Positions 16,890-25,311 of a stretch of 44,257 nucleotides of DNA are shown here, one piece after another. The notes under the pieces are model-generated. The model saw only the letters and a list, made by a program, of their open reading frames with translations, made no database searches and had not been told where the DNA came from. Within the stretch, counting starts at the first letter, position 1. Each line of letters begins with the position of its first letter. A program made the position numbers and the translations under genes. The stretch covers positions 1-44,257 of the forward strand of contig CAMJPM010000014.1 of NCBI GenBank assembly GCA_946407725.1, in the 5' to 3' direction. Source of the stretch: an uncultured Lachnospiraceae bacterium. GTDB taxonomy: Bacteria; Bacillota; Clostridia; Lachnospirales; Lachnospiraceae.

Positions 16890-18197
16890 ATGTCACAGAA
16901 AGCAGGTTTCAGCGCAAGAGCAATAAGGGCGGGATACAATTCCGCGGATCATTTTAATTCGGTAAATCCCCCGATCTACCAGACAGCATCCTTTGACCTT
17001 ATTGATATAGACAGGACAAGACGGCTCTGGACTGGCGCGGAGGCCGGAGGTATTTATTCAAGAGTAGGAAATCCCACCGGCGGAGTACTGGAGGCCCGTA
17101 TTACTGAGCTGGAGGGTGGAAAAGCTGCAGTAGCTCTTTCATCCGGAATGGCTGCCATGACCTATACGCTGCTGCTTCTCGGACAGAACGGCGGAAATAT
17201 CGTATCGGGTTCATCCCTTTACGGAGCAGCAATGCTCAATCTTATAAAATTCCTGCCAAATTATGGCATCACAACGAAATTTGTGGAGGACAGAAATGAC
17301 CCCGCCGCTTATGAAAAGCTCATTGATGATGATACGAAGGCGGTCTATCTCGAATCCATAAGCAATCCCAATATCGAGCTATATGATATCAATGCCATAG
17401 CGGAGATAGCCCACAGGCACAATGTTCCGGTGGTTGTGGACAATACCGTAGCCACACCTTATCTTTACAGGCCTTTTGAGCACGGTGCGGATATAGTCAT
17501 CTATTCAGCAACAAAGGAGATAAACGGACATGGCAACACCATAGCCGGTCTTGTGGTTGAAAAGGGAGATTTTCCCTATGACGAAAAGAAGTTCCCCCAG
17601 TTCTATACAAAGGAATGGAAGATGAGGGATCTTCAGGATAATAAGAGGACTCCCGCGGAGTTTATTCCCGGTGCACCGCTTATTGCGGCACTTAAGATCT
17701 TCTTTACGGAGTTTTTCGGCGGAGCCCTGGGATCCTTTGAGTCATATATGGTACTTCAGGGACTTTCCACTCTTACCGTAAGGCTTGATAAAAAGATACA
17801 GACAACAAGAAAGATCGTGGAATACTTAGAGAGCAGGGATGATGTGGTGGAATTCGTGAGATATCCTTATGCAAAGGGCAGCAGGTATAAGTCTCTTGCT
17901 GACAGGGATTTCCCTTTGGGGCCGGGTGCGCTTCTTTCCTTCGGTTTTAAGGGCAGCCGTGAGCAGGAGGGCATATTCATCAAGTCCTTAAAGAATTTTT
18001 CCTATCACGTAAATATAGGAGACGTAAGATCACTTATAACGAATCCCGCCGAGAACACCCACAGTGAGCTGGAGCATGAATACCATGTACTTGCCGATAT
18101 TCCGGCAAATCTCATAAGGCTGTCCATAGGCCTTGAGGATCCGGAAGACCTCATTGCGGATCTGGAGCAGGCATTTGATGAGGCAAAAAAAGCTTGA
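16890..18197 (+). CDS. metY: O-acetylhomoserine sulfhydrylase (MetY-type PLP enzyme)
   Basis: A 435-residue Cys/Met-metabolism PLP enzyme. It makes homocysteine from O-acetylhomoserine and sulfide (direct sulfhydrylation). Landmarks: NPPIYQTASF, YSRVGNPT, LSSGMAA, VVVDNTVATPYL, and the Schiff-base lysine K209 in SATKEINGHGN. The large insertion around 230-270 and the total length of about 435 fit MetY rather than the 380-residue MetB/MetC group. The ATG follows GAGGAGG. It is the first gene of a five-gene sulfur operon and is divergent from a LysR regulator. Confidence 0.9.
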   Translation: MSQKAGFSARAIRAGYNSADHFNSVNPPIYQTASFDLIDIDRTRRLWTGAEAGGIYSRVGNPTGGVLEARITELEGGKAAVALSSGMAAMTYTLLLLGQNGGNIVSGSSLYGAAMLNLIKFLPNYGITTKFVEDRNDPAAYEKLIDDDTKAVYLESISNPNIELYDINAIAEIAHRHNVPVVVDNTVATPYLYRPFEHGADIVIYSATKEINGHGNTIAGLVVEKGDFPYDEKKFPQFYTKEWKMRDLQDNKRTPAEFIPGAPLIAALKIFFTEFFGGALGSFESYMVLQGLSTLTVRLDKKIQTTRKIVEYLESRDDVVEFVRYPYAKGSRYKSLADRDFPLGPGALLSFGFKGSREQEGIFIKSLKNFSYHVNIGDVRSLITNPAENTHSELEHEYHVLADIPANLIRLSIGLEDPEDLIADLEQAFDEAKKA

Positions 18198-18212
18198 AAG
18201 TAATAAACGGAG

Positions 18213-18347
18213 GAAAGATTGAAAGTATTACTTTCAATCTTTCATCGGTGCCGTAGCAGGCACGTCACCGATGCATGTAACAGGTCAGAGACCTGTTACT
18301 AGTAACACATCAAAGATGTGTTACATAGCACACTTGCCTGCGGCAAG
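18213..18347 (+). repeat. Array of five perfect hairpins between a ribosome site and the next gene
   Basis: Hairpins in order: GAAAGATTGAAAGTA/TACTTTCAATCTTTC about a central T (18213-18243); CATCGGTG/CACCGATG with inner GTGCC/GGCAC (18243-18273); GTAACAGGTC-AGA-GACCTGTTAC (18277-18299); GTAACACATC-AAA-GATGTGTTAC (18302-18324); CTTGCC-TGC-GGCAAG (18333-18347). All outer stems are perfect. A GGAGGAAAG stretch at 18209-18217 overlaps the left edge, and the next ATG is at 18357. Confidence 0.75.
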
Positions 18348-18356
18348 GTACAAATT

Positions 18357-18884
18357 ATGGCGTATATTTCACAGTTAAAATATGAGGACGCACCTGATAA
18401 GACAAAAAAGGTGATAGATGAATGGGTTAAGGAGCACGGACCCCTTACAAATATGAAAGAAACTCTGATACACAGCATACCGGCATTCCATGCCCTTATG
18501 GAGTGGTTCCCCCTGGAAGCTGAAATAGAGAGTTTTCTCGGTGAAAGGGCCGTAAATTTCTTCTGTTATGCCATCTCCACCACCAACGACTGTCTGCTCT
18601 GCAGTGTGTTTTTTAAGAAGATCCTGGACGACGCGGGGATAGACTTTGAACACTTTGATTTTACCGAAGAAGAAAAGATCCTTATTGATTACGGCAGGGC
18701 TATCGTAAAGGATGCCAACAGCATAGACCCTGAGCTGTTTGAGAGGATGAAGGAAAAATGGAGTGAAGAGCAGATTGTGTCCATCACAGCCTTTGCCACC
18801 ATTATGATAGCGACAAATCTTATAAATAAGGCACTGAAGATAGATCTGGATGAAGAACTGATTCCGTATACGAAGAGGAAATGA
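18357..18884 (+). CDS. AhpD/carboxymuconolactone decarboxylase-like protein
   Basis: A 175-residue, mostly helical protein of the AhpD-like superfamily. The CxxC redox motif is in TNDCLLCSVFFKKIL (about residues 78-92), where AhpD has its catalytic cysteine pair with a downstream helix. It probably acts as a small thiol peroxidase/reductase or oxidoreductase partner. The start at 18357 (MAYISQLKYEDAP) has only a weak AAGG site; an excellent SD lies 140 bp upstream, on the other side of the hairpin array. It lies between metY and an SDR; its stop codon overlaps the SDR start region. Its role in sulfur metabolism is unclear. Confidence 0.75.
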   Translation: MAYISQLKYEDAPDKTKKVIDEWVKEHGPLTNMKETLIHSIPAFHALMEWFPLEAEIESFLGERAVNFFCYAISTTNDCLLCSVFFKKILDDAGIDFEHFDFTEEEKILIDYGRAIVKDANSIDPELFERMKEKWSEEQIVSITAFATIMIATNLINKALKIDLDEELIPYTKRK

Positions 18885-18886
18885 TA

Positions 18887-19690
18887 ATGGGAAACTTTGA
18901 AAATAAAACTGTATTTATAACAGGAGCGGCAAAAGGCCAGGGAAGGGCTGTGGCTCTTGCCCTTGCGGCAGAGGGCGCAAACATTATAGGTTTTGATCTG
19001 GGTGAAAAGATACCCTATCCCGCTTATAACCGTTCGTCGAATGAGGACCTGGAAAAGCTTAAGGAGGATATAGAGGCTCTGGGAGCCAAAGCGCTTATCT
19101 ATGCCGGGGATGTGAGAAGGGCAGAAGATGTAAAGGAAGCTGTGGAACGCGGCGTACAGGAATTCGGCGGAATAGATGTGCTTTTCAGTAACGCGGGGAT
19201 CGCGGCATACGGGTATTCCTGGGAGCTTTCAGAGTATGAGTGGGATACGATGTTCAATATCAATATCCGCGGGGGATGGCTGGTATCAAAATATGTAATT
19301 CCCCATATGATAGAAAAGAGAAAGGGTGTGATCATCTATAATTCATCTGTTGCGGGACTTCGGGGATTCGGGCGTATGAGCCATTACTCGGCTTCAAAGC
19401 ATGCTCTTGTGGGACTCGCAAAGTCACAGGCCATTGAGCTCGCACCTTATGATATCAGGGTTCTTACCATACATCCCACGGGAGTTAATACTCCCATGAA
19501 TGACGGGCTTGCGGAGCTGGAGGGCACCACTCCCACCGAAATAGCCGAGCGTTCCGCAGGAAACCTCTTAAAGACACCCTGGATAGAGACTGAAGACGTG
19601 GTGGAGGCGGTAAAATATCTGGCCAGTGACAGGGCGAGATATGTAACCGGAAGCCAGTTTGTGCTGGATGCGGGGCTGCTTACGAGATAA
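18887..19690 (+). CDS. Short-chain dehydrogenase/reductase, mycofactocin-SDR-like
   Basis: A 267-residue NAD(P)-dependent oxidoreductase. The Rossmann motif is TGAAKGQGRAVA; SNAGIAAYG replaces NNAG; the catalytic Ser is in IIYNSS and Tyr-x-x-x-Lys in HYSASKHAL; the C-terminus is GSQFVLDAG. The GQGR motif and the insertion after the second strand (DLGEKIPYP...) recall the mycofactocin-coupled SDR subfamily, but no mycofactocin genes are in view. I prefer ATG 18887, 8 bp after AGAGG, over 18881. Translationally coupled to the AhpD-like gene. The substrate is unknown. Confidence 0.8.
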   Translation: MGNFENKTVFITGAAKGQGRAVALALAAEGANIIGFDLGEKIPYPAYNRSSNEDLEKLKEDIEALGAKALIYAGDVRRAEDVKEAVERGVQEFGGIDVLFSNAGIAAYGYSWELSEYEWDTMFNINIRGGWLVSKYVIPHMIEKRKGVIIYNSSVAGLRGFGRMSHYSASKHALVGLAKSQAIELAPYDIRVLTIHPTGVNTPMNDGLAELEGTTPTEIAERSAGNLLKTPWIETEDVVEAVKYLASDRARYVTGSQFVLDAGLLTR

Positions 19691-19735
19691 GCGGAACCGT
19701 TACAGTCAGACTTTGGCAGCTCATTGGAGAAAAGG

Positions 19736-20896
19736 ATGATGAATAGATATAAGAATATAAATACCGCCCTGATACACGGCGGAATTTCCATAGACGAGAG
19801 GACGGGAGCCGTGAATGTCCCGATATATCAGACCTCTACCTATAAACAGGATGGCCTTGGGAAAATGCGCGGGTATGAGTATTCCCGCACCGGAAATCCC
19901 ACCAGGGAAGCACTTGAAGCGCTGATAGCGGAGCTTGAAGGCGGTATAGCCGGTTTTGCCTTTGGTTCAGGTATGGCAGCGACGACTGCGGTGCTCTCTC
20001 TCTTTAAGAGCGGCGACAGGGTGCTGATCTCCAGCAATGTCTACGGCGGAACCTTCCGGGTATTAAATAACATTTTTGATAATTTCAATATCTCATACGG
20101 GATCGTGGATACTTCGGATCTCACTGCATTTGAGAGCGCCATAAATAAGGATGTAAAGGCAGTGATCATCGAGAGCCCCGCAAATCCCCTTATGACAGTA
20201 ACGGATATAGCTGCTGTGGCTGATATCTCGCATAACCACGGGATCTGTGTGATAGTGGATAATACCTTTATGACACCTTATCTCCAGAGGCCCCTGGCGC
20301 TGGGTGCGGATATTGTGGTACACAGCGCCACAAAATACCTGGGCGGGCACAGCGATCTGGTGGCAGGACTGGCAGTGGTAAAGGATAAGGGTCTGGCGGA
20401 GCGGATAGCCTATATACAGAATGCCACAGGCGGTGTACTGGGTCCCTTTGATTCATTTCTTTTGATCAAGGGCATCAAAACCCTTGGGGTGAGGATGGAC
20501 CGTCATGTGGAAAACGCCACGAAGATCGCGGAAAGCCTGAAAACAAACGCTGCGGTAAAAAGTATCCACTATCCGGGACTGAAGGACGATCCTGGCTATG
20601 AAGTAAATAAAAAGCAGGCAGATGCCGCCGGAGCCATGATCTCCTTTGAATTAAAGGAAGGATATGATATCAGAAGATTCTTTGAGAGCCTGGAGCTCAT
20701 CATGCTGGCAGAAAGCCTGGGAGGAGTGGAATCCCTGGTGTGCCATCCCTCAAGCATGACCCATGCCTCCATTCCGGAGGACATACGTAAAAAGGTGGGG
20801 ATCACTGACGGTCTTATAAGGCTTTCCGTGGGAATAGAAGATGCGGATGATATTTTAACCGACCTTAACAGAGCTATAGAGAGGAGCAGAACGTAA
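19736..20896 (+). CDS. mccB: Cystathionine gamma-lyase / gamma-synthase (MccB/MetB family)
   Basis: A 386-residue PLP enzyme of the trans-sulfuration family. Landmarks: NVPIYQTSTY, EYSRTGNPTR, FGSGMAA, VIVDNTFMTPYLQRP, Schiff-base K200 in SATKYLGGHSD, and LGGVESL with HPSSMTHA near the C-terminus. Sequence alone does not separate lyase from synthase or beta-lyase. The overlap with an MccA-like gene (TAATG) favours the reverse pathway, homocysteine to cysteine via cystathionine. The start at 19736 (or 19739) follows GGAG; the open frame extends to a TTG at 19724. Confidence 0.85.
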   Translation: MMNRYKNINTALIHGGISIDERTGAVNVPIYQTSTYKQDGLGKMRGYEYSRTGNPTREALEALIAELEGGIAGFAFGSGMAATTAVLSLFKSGDRVLISSNVYGGTFRVLNNIFDNFNISYGIVDTSDLTAFESAINKDVKAVIIESPANPLMTVTDIAAVADISHNHGICVIVDNTFMTPYLQRPLALGADIVVHSATKYLGGHSDLVAGLAVVKDKGLAERIAYIQNATGGVLGPFDSFLLIKGIKTLGVRMDRHVENATKIAESLKTNAAVKSIHYPGLKDDPGYEVNKKQADAAGAMISFELKEGYDIRRFFESLELIMLAESLGGVESLVCHPSSMTHASIPEDIRKKVGITDGLIRLSVGIEDADDILTDLNRAIERSRT

Positions 20897-21810
20897 TGGG
20901 GTACTATGATTCGATGCAGGAGCTGGTAGGGCATACACCGCTTGTAAAGTTAAATAACCTTGGTGTTAAGGAAGGCGTCAGTCTGTTTGCAAAGCTGGAG
21001 CTTTGGAATCCCTCGGGAAGCGTCAAGGACAGAACCGGCCGTTATATGTTAAGAGAGGCGGAGCAGGCCGGAATATTGAAAAAAGGCACTACAATAGTTA
21101 TGGGTACCGCCGGCAATACAGGACTCGGAGTAGCTTTTGCCGCCCTGAATAAGGGTTACAGGATAATCTTCGTGGTTCCCACAAAATTTTCCGTTGAAAA
21201 GCAGACACTCATAAAAGCGCTGGGAGCTGAAATAATCAATACACCAAGAGAAAAAGGGATGCTGGGTGCAGCCGAAAAGGCGGAAGAAATAAGGGCTTCC
21301 ATTGAGGGAGCGGTATCCTTTAACCAGTTTAAGGATTTAAGCAATCCGAAAGCCCACTATGAGACTACGGGAAAGGAAATATATGAGGATCTGGAGGGAA
21401 ACGTGGACTATGTAGTGGCCGGTGCAGGCAGCGGCGGCACCTTTACCGGAATACTGAAATACATAAAGGAACAGAAACCTGATGTAAAAGGAATTCTCGC
21501 GGATCCTCTGGGGTCACTGATTGGCGGAGGTGAACATCACGATTATAATATTGAGGGAATAGGGAATGATTTTGTTCCTGACACCATGGACATATCCCTT
21601 ATGGACGAGGCCATAAAGGTCTCCGATGAAGAAGCATTTGATTCGTCCCGGCTTCTTGCCGCAAAAGAGGGTATTTTCGCCGGATCTTCCTCCGGGGCCG
21701 CACTTGCAGCTTCCCTGAAGCTTGCTTCCCGCATAGAAAAGGGAAATATCGTAACCGTTTTCCCGGACAGGGGAGACCGCTATTTCAGCTCGGGACTGTA
21801 TGATAGATAA
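20896..21810 (+). CDS. mccA: Cysteine synthase / cystathionine beta-synthase family (MccA-like)
   Basis: A 304-residue PLP enzyme. Landmarks: VGHTPLVKLN, K44 in NPSGSVKDRTG, the substrate loop MGTAGNTGLG, the phosphate loop GAGSGGTFTG and GSSSGAA. The Ala in TAGNTG, where O-acetylserine sulfhydrylases have TSGNTG, fits MccA (YrhA) enzymes that condense homocysteine with O-acetylserine to cystathionine. The start codon overlaps the mccB stop codon (TAATG). Last gene of the sulfur operon. The mccA name is moderately sure; cysK is the alternative. Confidence 0.8.
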   Translation: MGYYDSMQELVGHTPLVKLNNLGVKEGVSLFAKLELWNPSGSVKDRTGRYMLREAEQAGILKKGTTIVMGTAGNTGLGVAFAALNKGYRIIFVVPTKFSVEKQTLIKALGAEIINTPREKGMLGAAEKAEEIRASIEGAVSFNQFKDLSNPKAHYETTGKEIYEDLEGNVDYVVAGAGSGGTFTGILKYIKEQKPDVKGILADPLGSLIGGGEHHDYNIEGIGNDFVPDTMDISLMDEAIKVSDEEAFDSSRLLAAKEGIFAGSSSGAALAASLKLASRIEKGNIVTVFPDRGDRYFSSGLYDR

Positions 21811-21875
21811 TTGAAAGTTAATATTCAACCCCGAACCACTCGCCGTGGCATTGAAACCATTCACACCACTTCTAT

Positions 21876-21904
21876 TTGACAACATTACCTCCTGTCATTA
21901 TAAT
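21876..21904 (+). promoter_or_regulatory. Consensus promoter of asnB
   Basis: TTGACA (21876-21881), 17-bp spacer, TATAAT (21899-21904): a perfect match to the sigma-A consensus. Predicted start near 21911, about 80 bp before asnB. Confidence 0.8.
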
Positions 21905-21920
21905 AAGCCCATTGAGGAGG

Positions 21921-21960
21921 CAGCGACGCCTGAACAGGTTGTCGCTGTTCTTTACTTTTA
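21921..21960 (+). terminator. Leader hairpin of asnB, terminator-like
   Basis: CAGCGAC (21921-21927) pairs with GTCGCTG (21941-21947), with inner CCT/AGG pairing, followed by TTCTTTACTTTT. It begins about 10 nt after the predicted transcription start, so it would stop asnB transcription unless relieved. Confidence 0.55.
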
Positions 21961-21988
21961 AAACAATGTCAGAGGAAAGGAACCCATC

Positions 21989-23578
21989 ATGTGTGCGATA
22001 ATAGGATTTGAAGATAAGACTGCAATTGAACCGGATAAGGCAAAAGAATGCCTCGAACGCCTGACCTCCAGGGGTCCGGATATGACCAGGATGGAGGAAT
22101 GCGGAAATACGCTTCTGGGCTTTAACCGTCTGGCCATTATGGGACTTACCGCTTACGGTATGCAGCCTTTTTCATATAAGGATAACAAAGTGGTATGCAA
22201 CGGAGAGATTTACTGCTGGAGAGACCAGAGGAAGGAGCTTATAGGCAAGGGGCACAGATTTGTAAGTAACTCCGACTGCGAGATCATCCTTCCCCTGTTT
22301 GAGGAATACGGGGTTTCACTATTTGGCAGACTGGATGCGGAATTTGCCATGGTGATCTATGACAGCAAAACAGGAAAGCTTGTTGCGGCAAGGGATCCCA
22401 TAGGGATAAGGCCTCTATATTATGGTTATCTTTCAAATGGCTCCATAGTCTTCTGTTCGGAGCCAAAGGGGATAGTTGATATTGTGGACAGGGTATTTCC
22501 CTTCCCTCCGGGTTATTACTATAAAAACGGTGAGTTCATCCGCTACCGCGATCCTGCGGGAGTTACCCTTGTAAGTGCTGATGATGCCGACAGGGCTTCA
22601 GAGAATATAAGGGAGCTTCTGGTGAGCGGAGTGAGCAAACGCCTGGATTCTGATGCGCCCCTGGGATTTCTCTTATCAGGAGGGTTGGATTCCTCGCTTG
22701 TCTGTGCCATAGCTTCGAGGCTTATGCCAAGGACAAAGATCCGCACGTTCTCCATAGGGATGGACAGGGATTCCATCGATTCTAAATATGCAAAAGAAGT
22801 GGCAGATTATATCGGGGCAGAGCATACGAATGTGATAATGACAAAGGAAGAGGTCATAGAAAGCCTTCCCGAGGTCATAAAGATCCTCGGCACCTATGAT
22901 ATAACCACCATAAGAGCCAGCATGGGAATGTATCTGGTGTGTAAGTACATCCATGAAAAGACAGATATAAGGGTGCTCCTTACAGGAGAGATATCCGATG
23001 AAATGTTCGGGTATAAATATACAGATTTTGCGCCCAACGCAGAGGCTTTTCAGGAGGAATCCGAAAAAAGGATACGGGAGCTCCACTACTATGATGTACT
23101 CCGGGCCGACAGATGCATCTCCGCCAATTCACTGGAAGCCAGGGTTCCCTTCGGGGATCTGAAGCTTGTACAGTATGTAATGGGACTTAACCCGGCTATC
23201 AAAATGAATGTATATAAAAAGGGAAAATATCTTTTAAGGCACGCTTTTGAAAAGAACGGCTGGCTTCCGGAGTCCATTCTTCAGCGTGAAAAAGCAGCGT
23301 TTTCCGACGCGGTAGGGCATTCAATGGTGGATGATCTGAAGGAATACGCAGAGAGCCGTTATTCAGATCAGGAATTTGAAAGCCTGAAAAACAAGTATAC
23401 CCACGCCGCTCCCTTTACAAAGGAAAGCCTTTTATACAGGGAAATCTTTGAGAGCTTTTATCCCGGGCAGTCATCCATGATACCGGATTACTGGATGCCA
23501 AATAAAGACTGGGAAGGCTGCAATGTAAACGATCCCAGCGCCCGTGTGCTGGCAAACTACGGCGATAGCGGGGTTTGA
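21989..23578 (+). CDS. asnB: Asparagine synthase (glutamine-hydrolysing)
   Basis: A 529-residue two-domain enzyme that transfers the glutamine amide to aspartate, using ATP. The N-terminal Ntn glutaminase has Cys2 (MCAIIGF), RGPD, NRLAI, CNGEIYC and SDCEI. The synthetase domain has the PP-loop LLSGGLDSSL (about residues 228-237), TFSIG and LTGEISDEMFGY. The ATG follows GAGGAAAGG. It has its own consensus promoter with a leader hairpin. A first member of the glutamine/nitrogen block. Confidence 0.95.
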   Translation: MCAIIGFEDKTAIEPDKAKECLERLTSRGPDMTRMEECGNTLLGFNRLAIMGLTAYGMQPFSYKDNKVVCNGEIYCWRDQRKELIGKGHRFVSNSDCEIILPLFEEYGVSLFGRLDAEFAMVIYDSKTGKLVAARDPIGIRPLYYGYLSNGSIVFCSEPKGIVDIVDRVFPFPPGYYYKNGEFIRYRDPAGVTLVSADDADRASENIRELLVSGVSKRLDSDAPLGFLLSGGLDSSLVCAIASRLMPRTKIRTFSIGMDRDSIDSKYAKEVADYIGAEHTNVIMTKEEVIESLPEVIKILGTYDITTIRASMGMYLVCKYIHEKTDIRVLLTGEISDEMFGYKYTDFAPNAEAFQEESEKRIRELHYYDVLRADRCISANSLEARVPFGDLKLVQYVMGLNPAIKMNVYKKGKYLLRHAFEKNGWLPESILQREKAAFSDAVGHSMVDDLKEYAESRYSDQEFESLKNKYTHAAPFTKESLLYREIFESFYPGQSSMIPDYWMPNKDWEGCNVNDPSARVLANYGDSGV

Positions 23579-23596
23579 CGTTCAGGGTTAATAATC

Positions 23597-23670
23597 TTGT
23601 CTAAACTGTTTCTTCATATTATGATGGGTAGTACAAAAAGGAACAGCTGAAAAACCTTTACTGCCTTTTT
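23597..23670 (+). promoter_or_regulatory. Symporter promoter and leader hairpin
   Basis: TTGTCT (23597-23602), 17 bp, TATGAT (23620-23625). About 10 nt further AAAAAGG (23635-23641) can pair with CCTTTTT (23664-23670), extended by CAG/CTG, just before the GGGAGG ribosome site. It has the same geometry as the asnB, pyrG and glnN leaders, though the hairpin is weaker and A+T rich. Confidence 0.45.
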
Positions 23671-23685
23671 GGGAGGAACGGACAA

Positions 23686-25292
23686 ATGAAAGATACGCTT
23701 AGCCCGCAGGCTGTCAACCGTGCGGTTGAGGAAGCAGAGTCATTTTTGAAATCCGGAAATTTGATGCGAAGGATATCATCCGCATCAAATTTGACATAGA
23801 AGAAGCTCTCCTTTTCTATCAGGGCAAGCTGGGACAGGAAGCCGGTTTTTCCATGGATATGGGGAGCAGCTTTGGGAAAAAGCGAATCCGTCTCGACATA
23901 CCCGGAGAAATGATGGATCCGTTCATTTCAAGGGAACACAACTCCGAAGAAGATGAATTTATGAGACAGGCGCTTGTACGGATAGGGAAGCTGCCCCGCT
24001 GGCAATATCGACGGGGCAGCAATCGCATTTTGTTTTCCCTTAGCAAAAAACAGATGCCGGAATGGAAGAGACTGCTTCTTGCCTTGTGTCTTGCCCTTAT
24101 CATGGGCGCTCTTATGCGATTGGTGCCGTCAGGTGTCAGGGGAGTGATCCTGGAGGGAGTGATTTCGCCTATTTTGGATACTTTTTTGGGCTTTCTTAAT
24201 GCAGTGGCGGGTCCGATGATCTTCCTGTCCGTTATATGGGGAGTATACAGCATAGGGGATACAGCGAGCTTCAGCGTTATGGGGAAAAAACTGGGACTGA
24301 AGTATCTGTTTTACCTTTGCCTGCTTACGGTTCTTGCTGCCCTGATAAGCCTTATGACTTTTAATTTTCATTTCGGTGATTTCAAGGGAGGAGGAGAACT
24401 GTCCGCATTATATCAGATGGTGCTGGATATTATCCCCGATAATCTCTTTGTGCCGTTTACCCAGGGGAATACACTGCAGATTCTTTTTGTGGGAATTATA
24501 GTGGGGATAGCCATGCTTCTGATACGGCAGGAGACCAGCATGGTTGCGGATATGTCAGAGCAGCTGGGGTATATCATTAACGGGATTATGGGTGTGATCG
24601 GCAAGCTTGTTCCTGAATTTGTTTTCGGTAGTCTTATGATGATCGTGGCAACAAGCGAATTTGAAGCATTGAAGGTCGGAGGGATCTTTTTTGGAATGAC
24701 CATGGCCGTATGTATCCTGGCGATGCTGATACAAGGGTTACATGCATGTATGAAAACAAAGATCAGGCCCATAGATCTCTGGAAAAAAACATTACCCACA
24801 TTTCTGATCTCTATCACGACAGCATCTTCCGCAGCATCATTTTCACAGAATATGGATATCTGCACCAAAGAGCTGGGGATAGATAAGAAAATGGTCAGTT
24901 TTGGAGTTCCGTTCGGACAGGTACTATATAAGCCGTCAGTGACGATCCTGTTCTGGTTTTCAGCGATCAGCGTGGCTGTACATAACAACAATCAGATATC
25001 ATTGACCTGGTACATTACGGCGATCGTTATGTCGATCATCTTGTCTGCGGCAGCCCCTCCGATACCAGGCGAAATGACTGCTTCTTTCACAATCCTGTTT
25101 AACCAGCTGGGATTGCCGGTGGAGGATCTGGCTGTGATCCTGACCCTTACTTCGATCCTGGATTTCCTGGCAACAGCGACTAATGTGTTCTCGGGACAGT
25201 GTGTTATGGCTATCGTATCGGAAGAGATCGGTTTCCGAAAACGGGAAATGAACTCTGGGGACGGGGTTAGTGGTCCAAAAAATAACCCATAA
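23686..25292 (+). pseudogene. DAACS-family dicarboxylate/amino-acid symporter with N-terminal soluble domain, frameshifted
   Basis: ATG 23686 after GGGAGG encodes MKDTLSPQAVNRAVEEAESF, but the frame then closes at a TAG. One missing A in GGAAAT at 23755-23760 would join it to RKFDAKDIIRIKFDIEEALL and the long frame to 25292. The soluble domain (about 130 residues; DIEEALLFY, LDIPGEMMDPF) looks like a degenerate GHKL-ATPase fold. From about 24060 a polytopic DAACS-like transporter follows, with SSAASFSQN and DFLATATNVFSGQ; the NMDGT motif of typical members is absent. The last residues (SGDGVSGPKNNP) and the stop codon come from a repeat element. Without repair, translation could start only at internal sites such as 23853. 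Confidence 0.75.
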
Positions 25293-25306
25293 ACTCCATC
25301 CCCAGG
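25255..25306. repeat. GGGGACGGGG palindrome, copy 1
   Basis: CTGGGGACGGGGTTAGTGG and an imperfect complement ending CCATCCCCAGG, about an A-rich centre. It lies at the junction of the convergent symporter and mnmA genes and encodes the symporter's final residues and TAA. It may act as a bidirectional terminator. Copies at 26926-26971 and 44121-44174. Confidence 0.8.
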
Positions 25307-25311
25307 AAGTC

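Noticed and set aside
18213-18347. Integron attC cassette sites
   Set aside because: No integrase and no core-site motifs of the attC type; the hairpins are short, perfect and multiple.
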